A stretch of 5,613 bases of DNA, taken from the NCBI GenBank assembly GCA_046047315.1, contig JBJOID010000104.1:1-5613 (forward strand). Direction: 5' to 3'. How positions within the stretch are numbered: position 1 is the stretch's first letter; every line of letters begins with the position of its first letter. The notes below the pieces were generated by a model that was given only the letters and a program-made list of their open reading frames with translations, did no database searches and was not told where the DNA came from. The stretch comes from WGMK01 sp046047315. Its GTDB lineage: Bacteria > Hydrogenedentota > Hydrogenedentia > Hydrogenedentales > JAEUWI01. The position numbers and the translations under genes were made by a program. Below, in pieces: positions 1 to 4,685 of the stretch.

Positions 1-148
1 TTGGGCCAACCCCGCGCCTTGCATTCAGCTCGCGCGTGAGATCCGCCATGGCCGCCTGCATGCCCCGGCGGAGTTCCTCTATCCCTTCCTGCGTCCGCTC
101 GCGGTGTATCACGGCAGTCGCTTCGCCCGCCGCATGGTCTGGTATTGA
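1..148 (+). CDS. 3' end of an unidentified upstream gene (partial)
   Basis: An open frame enters from the left edge (first whole codon at position 2) and ends at TGA 146-148. It gives 48 visible residues ending in FARRMVWY, with a stretch rich in aromatic and basic residues (FLYPFLRPLAVYHGSRFARR) just before the end. The stop overlaps the next ATG by one base (TGATG), the typical arrangement of co-translated genes, which supports this frame being real although no start lies in the window. The C-terminal tail carries no motif I can assign. From its position at the head of a glycan cluster it could be another glycosyltransferase or modifying enzyme, but that is only a guess from context. Confidence 0.6.
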   Translation, partial: WANPAPCIQLAREIRHGRLHAPAEFLYPFLRPLAVYHGSRFARRMVWY

Positions 149-909
149 TGCCCGCCAACAACGATCCGATCCGCCGTTTTTACGAGGCCAACCCCCATAT
201 GGTCAGCTCGCCCTTTGGCGGTCTGCATGGATACGACGGCGCGTTGCTGGAAGAAACCTTCGCCCGGCTCGGCATGGTCGTTGCCGGTCAGGTGCTTGAT
301 GTCGGTTGTGGGCGCGCCCACCTGCGCGGGATTATCGAGGCGCGGGGCGCGCGCTACACCGGGCTCGATTTCGTGATTTCGCAGGCCCGACCGCGCATGG
401 TGCGCGGTTCCGCGATGAGCCTGCCCTTTGCCGATGCCACCTTCGATCTTGTCACCTGCATTGACGCCTTCGAGCACTTTCCCGATCCCGCCGCGGCTGC
501 GCGAGAATTCCATCGCGTGCTCAAGCCCGGAGGTACCTTCTTCCTCTCCGCTCCCAACTATGCCAACGTCGCCGGACTCGTGAAATGGTGCTGCGAGCGC
601 ACCGGCAGTTATGCCCCCCGCACCTGGGCGCCCTTCGGCCGCTGGCAACCCCAGGAGTTCGAGCAGCCCCTCACGCCGCGATTCATCCGTCGCTGCTTCG
701 CGCCCGCTGGCTTCCGCGACATCGCCGCCATCGGTTTCGCGCGCGAGGTCGAGCTGGGACTGTTCCCGTGGATCGATCACCCCGCCATGCCCGAACGTAT
801 CCGGTTTCGTCTTCAGCCGCTCTTCCGCGCCATCGGGCCCGCCATCGTCGTGGCATGGCCCGCCGCAAGCCTCCACCTCTTTTGGCGGATGCGCAAAGCA
901 GCTCAGTAG
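148..909 (+). CDS. class I SAM-dependent methyltransferase (Methyltransf_11 type)
   Basis: Predicted to transfer a methyl group from S-adenosylmethionine to an unknown acceptor, in the cytoplasm. The 253-residue product has the Rossmann-fold signature in order: motif I VLDVGCGR at 49-56, the acidic end of strand 2 in YTGLDF (Asp74), SLPFADATFDLV at 91-102 with DAFEHFPDP at 106-114, and the post-motif EFHRVLKPGGTFFLSAPN at about 120-137. This is the layout of small-molecule, lipid and sugar methyltransferases of the UbiE/Methyltransf_11 kind. The last 30 residues are hydrophobic with Trp and Arg, so weak membrane contact is possible (inference). I chose ATG at 148 over the in-frame TTG at 145 because ATG overlaps the upstream stop as TGATG; no clear Shine-Dalgarno is seen, so initiation is probably coupled. 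In this cluster it may methylate a sugar or lipid-linked glycan. The family is confident; the substrate is unknown. Confidence 0.9.
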   Translation: MPANNDPIRRFYEANPHMVSSPFGGLHGYDGALLEETFARLGMVVAGQVLDVGCGRAHLRGIIEARGARYTGLDFVISQARPRMVRGSAMSLPFADATFDLVTCIDAFEHFPDPAAAAREFHRVLKPGGTFFLSAPNYANVAGLVKWCCERTGSYAPRTWAPFGRWQPQEFEQPLTPRFIRRCFAPAGFRDIAAIGFAREVELGLFPWIDHPAMPERIRFRLQPLFRAIGPAIVVAWPAASLHLFWRMRKAAQ

Positions 910-976
910 CACTTGTTGTTGTCCAACCGGTGCAATGCGTAGCATGTTCGGAAACGCTTTTCCTAGAACTCAAGAT

Positions 977-982
977 GAAGGA
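977..982 (+). promoter_or_regulatory. ribosome binding site for the CPBP-like gene
   Basis: GAAGGA lies 5 bases before ATG 988 and fixes this start. A competing ATG at 975 is in another frame and stops after nine codons. Confidence 0.6.
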
Positions 983-987
983 CCTGG

Positions 988-1638
988 ATGAACACCACCC
1001 TTGATTGGCGGGATTTCCGTTTCGCCCTGTTTGTCGGCGTTGCCGTGATTATCGTCGAGCTCACCGGCCAGAACTTTCCAGACCTGCACGTGTCGCGCAC
1101 CACCGGGGATATTTTCGCGTCTACCCTCGTTCTGGGCTACATCTTCTATCGTTGCCGCCGCGAGCCCGACGCGCTCAACCGCTGGGGCTTGAGCACACCG
1201 CTGAGTTTCCGGGCGCTGCTTTGGGCCGTCTTCATGCTTGGCTTCACTGTCCTCATGCTTGCGCTGGGGGCCTTAAGCGTGGGTGCTTCGCCCGACTGGC
1301 AGCCCCATTACGCGACCGAGATGCTGGAGTACATCCCTGCCGCCTTTCCTCAACAGTTCTTCATGTGCTCCGTGGGGTTGGTCATGCTCTCCACGCTCCC
1401 GCTCTTCCGTCGGCCCTGGGTGCTTGCGCTGGCGGTGGGCGTGGTTTTCAGCCTGGCCCATTTCTGGACTCCGGCCAAGATTCCCGGCACCATCATTCCC
1501 CTCCAGATGGTGCTTACCCTTCCCGCTGGATTTGGCGCCGCGCTCTACTTCCTCGTCTACCGCAACATCGCCCCCCTGACGCTAGTCCACGCGATTAGCT
1601 ATCCCCTGCTCAACCACTGGATTGAGCGGCAGCTCTAG
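988..1638 (+). CDS. CPBP (CAAX protease/bacteriocin-processing) family membrane protein with degenerate active site
   Basis: The 216-residue protein is strongly hydrophobic, with membrane segments near residues 10-26, 42-54, 76-97, 122-140, 144-160, 172-191 and perhaps 194-208. The C-terminal half follows the CPBP/Rce1-like plan. FSLAHF gives the FxxxH motif (Phe154, His158), the GFGAALYFLVYRNIAPLTLVH stretch is the usual penultimate helix and loop, and His201 matches the last conserved His. At the place of the EExxxR motif the sequence is QQFFMC (122-127): both catalytic Glu are Gln and the Arg is Cys. The residue four after His201 is Tyr rather than Asn or Asp. In Rce1-type enzymes the Glu activates water, so this copy may be non-proteolytic or act differently (inference). 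It sits 78 bases after the methyltransferase and 58 before the acyltransferase, inside the glycan genes. Its role is unknown; a scaffold or transport partner is possible. An exosortase was considered because of CSVGL at 127-131, but the helix order fits CPBP better. Confidence 0.7.
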   Translation: MNTTLDWRDFRFALFVGVAVIIVELTGQNFPDLHVSRTTGDIFASTLVLGYIFYRCRREPDALNRWGLSTPLSFRALLWAVFMLGFTVLMLALGALSVGASPDWQPHYATEMLEYIPAAFPQQFFMCSVGLVMLSTLPLFRRPWVLALAVGVVFSLAHFWTPAKIPGTIIPLQMVLTLPAGFGAALYFLVYRNIAPLTLVHAISYPLLNHWIERQL

Positions 1639-1683
1639 ACTTTAAGTTCCCGCCGGCGCCGCTCCCCGTGCTACATTCCCCGC

Positions 1684-1688
1684 GAGGA
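1684..1688 (+). promoter_or_regulatory. ribosome binding site that decides the TTG start of the acyltransferase
   Basis: GAGGA is 8 bases before TTG 1697. The nearby ATG at 1690 is only one base from the Shine-Dalgarno, is in another frame, and leads to a stop after about 46 codons, so it is not the start. Confidence 0.55.
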
Positions 1689-1696
1689 AATGCCCC

Positions 1697-2218
1697 TTGG
1701 GAATTCGCAGGCTATTTCAGAAACTCGCCTTGCGCTATGGCTCCCAGGCCATGGTGGCCCGCACCTTGCGCGCCATGGGGGTGCAAGTGGGAGAGCGCTG
1801 CCGCATCTACACCGCCAACTTCGGTAGCGAGCCCTATCTCATCAAGATCGGCAACCACGTCTGTATCTCGAACGATGTCAGCTTTGTGAACCACGGACTC
1901 AACTGGCCCTTCCAGGACAAGTACGAATCCCTCACCACCTTCGACACCATCGAAATTAAAGACAACTGCCAGATCGGCATGCGTGCCACGATCCTGCCCG
2001 GCGTGGTCATCGGGCCCAACAGTATCGTCGGTGCCTGCAGCGTGGTCACCAAAGACGTTCCCCCCGATACCGTCGTGGCGGGCAATCCCGCGCGCGTCGT
2101 CTGCACCATGGACGAATACGAAGCCAAGCTGCGCGAACGCCATATCGACATTCCCCTCGATCGCAACGCCGCCCGCGAGGTGCTGGTCCGCCATTTCTGG
2201 GGCGGTCCCTCCGCATGA
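1697..2218 (+). CDS. left-handed beta-helix (hexapeptide repeat) O-acyltransferase
   Basis: Predicted to move an acetyl or other acyl group from CoA to a sugar hydroxyl. The 173-residue product has a short helical N-terminus (1-28), then hexapeptide turns: VGERCRIYTANFGSEPYLIKIGNHVCISNDVSFVNHG (31-67) and, after a loop at 68-82, IEIKDNCQIGMRATILPGVVIGPNSIVGACSVV (85-117), ending in the family hallmark TKDVPPDTVVAGNPARVV (118-135). His66 in SFVNHG is placed where the catalytic His of galactoside acetyltransferase-type enzymes lies. The NFGSEPYLIKIGNHV block is typical of acyltransferases in exopolysaccharide and capsule clusters. The active form is probably a trimer, as in the family. TTG at 1697 is the only start codon in this frame after the stop at 1643; the next in-frame ATG (1751) would cut the N-terminal helix. 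It overlaps the downstream glycosyltransferase by 4 bases (ATGA), so both are probably co-translated. Confidence 0.88.
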   Translation: MGIRRLFQKLALRYGSQAMVARTLRAMGVQVGERCRIYTANFGSEPYLIKIGNHVCISNDVSFVNHGLNWPFQDKYESLTTFDTIEIKDNCQIGMRATILPGVVIGPNSIVGACSVVTKDVPPDTVVAGNPARVVCTMDEYEAKLRERHIDIPLDRNAAREVLVRHFWGGPSA

Positions 2219-3354
2219 AGCTGGCCGTCCTTGCGGGCAATCGATTCAGCCCCTGGCATTTCAACGTCTTCCGTCACACGCCGGGTCTGCAGGCCACGGG
2301 ATTTCGCGCCGACTCTGAGATACAACGCCGCTTCGATGAGCGCGGCGCGGACATTCTTCCGTTGCCCTTCGAGCCCGTCTACTTCGATACCCAGCGCGGG
2401 CCGCTTCCGCTTCGCGTCGCCAACCTTCTGGCAGAGCGCTATCGGAACCGCGCCCCGCGGCTGTGCCCCTTTCATGATCGCCTGCGGGGCTTCGACGCCC
2501 TCCTCTCCTGGGAGCTCTTCACCGAGTGGACCCACGAGGCGCTAGAGGCCAAGGCGCAAAACGGCGTCCCGGTCAATGTCATGGTGTGGGACAACATTCT
2601 CTTCAACAACGAAGACACCGAAGCAAAGCGTGCCACCAAGGCCCGCGCCTTTCGCGAGGCGGATCGATTCCTCGTGCACACCGAGCGGTCCCGACAGATG
2701 CTCCTGCTCGAAGGCGCCGACCCGGAGCGCATCCAACTTATCCCTCCCGGTGTGGATCTCCATGCCTTCGCGCCGGGCCAGGCGCAGCGTGGGGGAGAGG
2801 ACACCCTCACCATCCTCTTCGTCGGCTGGCTGCTCCCGCGCAAGGGCATCGATTTCCTGCTTCAAGCACTTCGCCTTTTGAAGGAGCGGCCCGGTCCTCG
2901 ACTGCGCTTGCTCATCGCCGGGTCCGGTCCCGGCGAGCCCCGCGTCCGTGCCCTCGTCGATCGCCTCGGGCTCAGCGATGACTGCACCTTCCTGCCTCCC
3001 TGTCCCTATGCCGACATGCCCGCGCTCTACCATCAGGCCGACCTCTTCGCCCTGCCCAGCATCGCCACCGACACCTGGCAGGAACAATTCGGCATGGCGC
3101 TCATCGAGGCCATGGCCTGCGGTGTGCCCGTCGTCTCCACCCTGAGTGGGGCGATCCCCGAGGTGGTGGGGGATGCCGGGCTGCTCTGCCAACCCAACGA
3201 CTTCCTCTCACTTGCGGAGTCCATCGCCCGTCTTCGCGCAGACCCCGCACTTCGCCAGTCGCTGGCCGCGGCGGGCCGCCGCCATGCCGAGACACACTTC
3301 TGCATCACCGCGCAGGCTCGCCACCTGCAATCTGCGCTCGTGTCCCGGTCATGA
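2215..3354 (+). CDS. glycosyltransferase family 4 (GT-B fold, retaining)
   Basis: Predicted to transfer a sugar from a nucleotide-activated donor to a growing glycan at the cytoplasmic face of the inner membrane. The 379-residue length is normal for GT4. The N-terminal domain (about 1-170) starts MKLAVLAGNRFSPWHF and contains WELF and the VMVWDN strand. The linker IPPGVDLHAF (176-185) leads into the donor-binding domain, with LFVGWLLPRKGID (201-213) carrying the conserved Arg209 and Lys210, and GSGPGE further on. The EX7E motif is Glu290 and Glu298 in EQFGMALIEAMACGVPVV. All residues expected for an active enzyme are present. ATG 2215 overlaps the acyltransferase stop as ATGA, and its own stop overlaps the next gene in the same way, pointing to translational coupling. 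Donor and acceptor cannot be told from the sequence; the N-terminal domain, which selects the acceptor, has no motif I recognise as specific. Confidence 0.93.
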   Translation: MKLAVLAGNRFSPWHFNVFRHTPGLQATGFRADSEIQRRFDERGADILPLPFEPVYFDTQRGPLPLRVANLLAERYRNRAPRLCPFHDRLRGFDALLSWELFTEWTHEALEAKAQNGVPVNVMVWDNILFNNEDTEAKRATKARAFREADRFLVHTERSRQMLLLEGADPERIQLIPPGVDLHAFAPGQAQRGGEDTLTILFVGWLLPRKGIDFLLQALRLLKERPGPRLRLLIAGSGPGEPRVRALVDRLGLSDDCTFLPPCPYADMPALYHQADLFALPSIATDTWQEQFGMALIEAMACGVPVVSTLSGAIPEVVGDAGLLCQPNDFLSLAESIARLRADPALRQSLAAAGRRHAETHFCITAQARHLQSALVSRS

Positions 3355-4292
3355 TGCCCGCGCTCCAACCGCACGAAGGCTTCGAAGATTGCTTTCCAAG
3401 ACCACGCCGCTGGGCGCTCCGGGCGTGGCGGTTCCTTGCGTGGCCCGTGCTCGGATGGCTGGGGCTGCCCCGTGTCCTTCTCGTTGAGACCCGCTGGCGG
3501 CTGGGCGACGAGATCATGGCCCTGCCGGTGGTCGCCGCCTTACGGTCCAGATACCCCAAGGCTCGGGTGCATGTTTGGACCAATCATCCAGAGTTATTCA
3601 CACTATCCAAATTAAACGTAGTGATTAATGAGCAACCATCCGCCGTACATCGCCATCTCTCCCTGCGTGGCGCTTGCCGCAGGGTGGAGCGCCGGGAAGC
3701 CTACGCGCGCGCGGCGGGGATAGACCGCCCCGGCGAGACGCCCTGCATCTTTCCGCCGCCGCCCGGTCCCGCGATTGCCGCACGGCTGCCAGCGGGGGAG
3801 GGGCCGCTGGTCGCCCTGTGTTCCGGGGCGGGCTGGCCCAGCAAGCGTTGGAGCCCGGAAAACTGGACGGCCCTGGCCTCGGCCCTGAAGGACGCCGGTT
3901 GCCGCATCATCCAGTTGGGCGCAGACGACGACACACCGATTCCGGGGGTCGATGTCTGCCTGCTCGGCCAGACCAGCCTTACCGAAGCGGCCCAGATGCT
4001 TCGCGCCTGTCGGCTGCTCATCGCCTGCGATTCCGGCCTCATGCACCTCGCGCTCGCCGCCGATGTGCCCGTGGTGGCGCTCTTTGGTCCCACAGACCCC
4101 GCCTTTCTCAGCGATTCTCCGCGCCTCTATCCCGTTGTCTCTCCACGCGAATGCGCCGGATTCTGGAACCACGCCGCCGCGCCGCCCCCGCCCGGGGTAT
4201 GCGCGTGTGGATTCGGCAGCTGCCTCGCAGAAGTCTCCGTCGCGATGGTGATCGAGCGGGCACAGGTGCTATTATCTCTTGACAAATTTTGA
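3351..4292 (+). CDS. glycosyltransferase family 9 (heptosyltransferase-like)
   Basis: GT9 enzymes such as the ADP-heptose:LPS heptosyltransferases add sugars to lipopolysaccharide core or related glycans. Family marks in the 313 residues: RLGDEIMALPVVAALRSRYP at 50-69, SGAGWPSKRWSPENW at about 158-172 (Lys165), ACDSGLMHLALAADVPVVALFGPTDP at 225-250 (Asp227, His232) and the Cys-rich tail before VAMVIERAQVLL. The first strand VLLVETRW begins only at residue 42, whereas family members usually begin with it. The extra 40 residues include a Trp-rich stretch, WALRAWRFLAWPVLGWLG (21-38), which may lie on the membrane (inference). A run of A+T-rich codons (TTA, CTA, AAA, GTA, AAT) at residues 81-97 breaks the local composition. 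ATG 3351 overlaps the GT4 stop as ATGA; ATG 3354 is an equally possible start. It is the last gene of the operon. Specificity for heptose is not shown. Confidence 0.9.
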   Translation: MMPALQPHEGFEDCFPRPRRWALRAWRFLAWPVLGWLGLPRVLLVETRWRLGDEIMALPVVAALRSRYPKARVHVWTNHPELFTLSKLNVVINEQPSAVHRHLSLRGACRRVERREAYARAAGIDRPGETPCIFPPPPGPAIAARLPAGEGPLVALCSGAGWPSKRWSPENWTALASALKDAGCRIIQLGADDDTPIPGVDVCLLGQTSLTEAAQMLRACRLLIACDSGLMHLALAADVPVVALFGPTDPAFLSDSPRLYPVVSPRECAGFWNHAAAPPPPGVCACGFGSCLAEVSVAMVIERAQVLLSLDKF

Positions 4293-4368
4293 GAAAATCG
4301 ACCGCGCATAGAAACGCTGAACCTGCGCTAACTGCAAGCAGTGGATGGAATTGCAGCGACTTTGTTTA
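4293..4368 (+). other. intergenic stretch before the promoter; no clear terminator
   Basis: No gene is visible here. Two weak inverted repeats occur: GCGCA (4304-4308) with TGCGC (4324-4328), a 5-bp stem with a 15-base loop, and CTGCAA/TTGCAG, described separately. Neither is a GC-rich stem followed directly by a T run, although 4361-4370 is T-rich (TTTGTTTATT). How transcription of the glycan operon ends cannot be decided from the sequence. Confidence 0.4.
4332..4356. promoter_or_regulatory. inverted repeat upstream of the promoter (candidate operator or weak terminator)
   Basis: CTGCAA at 4332-4337 and TTGCAG at 4351-4356 are perfect inverted copies separated by 13 bases. The centre (4344) is about 60 bases before the estimated transcription start near 4404, a place where dimeric activators of the CRP type often bind. 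Alternatively it could form a stem ahead of the T-rich 4361-4370 and act as a poor terminator for the glycan operon. A 6-bp match can arise by chance. Confidence 0.3.
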
Positions 4369-4397
4369 TTGACACCCGCCAGGGCCTGTGCTATAAC
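4369..4397 (+). promoter_or_regulatory. sigma-70 type promoter with extended -10
   Basis: TTGACA (4369-4374) matches the -35 consensus exactly. After the ideal 17-base spacer comes TATAAC (4392-4397), five of six bases of the -10 consensus, with TG at 4389-4390 one base before it (extended -10). It lies in the only long gap of the window and points to the secreted-protein gene. Transcription should start near 4404. Such a match is unlikely by chance in DNA this rich in G+C. Confidence 0.75.
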
Positions 4398-4403
4398 GTG
4401 CTT

Positions 4404-4685
4404 CATGGCGTAGAGGCAGGGGCAGGATCATTGCCGCTGCTGGCGGCCTTGTACTATGCTAAGGGTGGGAGGACGCACGCCGCGCATGTCGCGGCGGGCG
4501 CGCGCTCCCGAGTTGGGGTGTGATGCCCTGGAGTCAGAGGGGAACGAGGTGAGTGGTCGTTTCCGTGCCGCAGGCGCCGCGATGAAGCCATCGTGGCGTG
4601 GTGCCCGCACGGACGTGGCCGCACTTCTTTTCCGCAGGGACGCCGCATACGGCGTCGGCGCTCGAGCCGGGAGGAGATTCCGATC
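4404..4685 (+). other. long structured 5' leader of the secreted-protein gene
   Basis: About 280 nt separate the predicted transcription start from the GTG start. Three perfect hairpins can be drawn: GCCGC (4433-4437)/GCGGC (4443-4447) with a 5-base loop; CGCCGCG (4478-4484)/CGCGGCG (4490-4496) with loop CATGT; and GACGCCG (4639-4645)/CGGCGTC (4650-4656) with loop CATA. The last is 12 bases before the Shine-Dalgarno. None is followed by a T run. I do not recognise a known riboswitch core here. A frame from ATG 4456 to TGA 4687-4689 is open but has no Shine-Dalgarno and an Arg/Ala-rich product typical of chance frames in GC-rich DNA. The leader may control translation or stability, or may merely be untranslated. 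Confidence 0.45.
4669..4676 (+). promoter_or_regulatory. strong ribosome binding site for the secreted protein
   Basis: GGGAGGAG is the strongest Shine-Dalgarno in the window and lies 9 bases before GTG 4686. It decides the GTG start, which is followed at once by a signal peptide. Confidence 0.75.

Noticed and set aside
109..945. Minus-strand open frame of 278 codons opposite the methyltransferase
   Set aside because: The plus strand carries a full set of SAM methyltransferase motifs; the antisense product shows none and would run past both gene ends.
913..945. Possible promoter (TTGTTG with TAGCAT) before the CPBP-like gene
   Set aside because: The -35 matches only three of six bases and the -10 only four; the gap of 78 bases is compatible with read-through from the methyltransferase.
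1127..1470. Reading the 988-1638 product as an exosortase because of CSVGL, Arg and His
   Set aside because: The spacing and the last helices (FSLAHF, GFGAALYFLV, TLVHAI) follow the CPBP plan; the exosortase Cys/Arg/His arrangement is not matched.
1651..1665. GC-rich palindrome CGGCGCCG before the acyltransferase as a terminator
   Set aside because: It has no loop and no following T run, and lies inside an apparent operon.
1834..3192. Long minus-strand frames (1834-2535 and 2542-3192) opposite the acyltransferase and GT4
   Set aside because: They lie opposite well-conserved hexapeptide and EX7E motifs and have no recognisable content; they follow from codon bias in GC-rich DNA.
4279..4310. 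TTGACA at 4279-4284 as a second promoter
   Set aside because: No -10 element is found 16-18 bases downstream; the sequence there is GC-rich, and TTGACA encodes the last residues of the GT9 protein.
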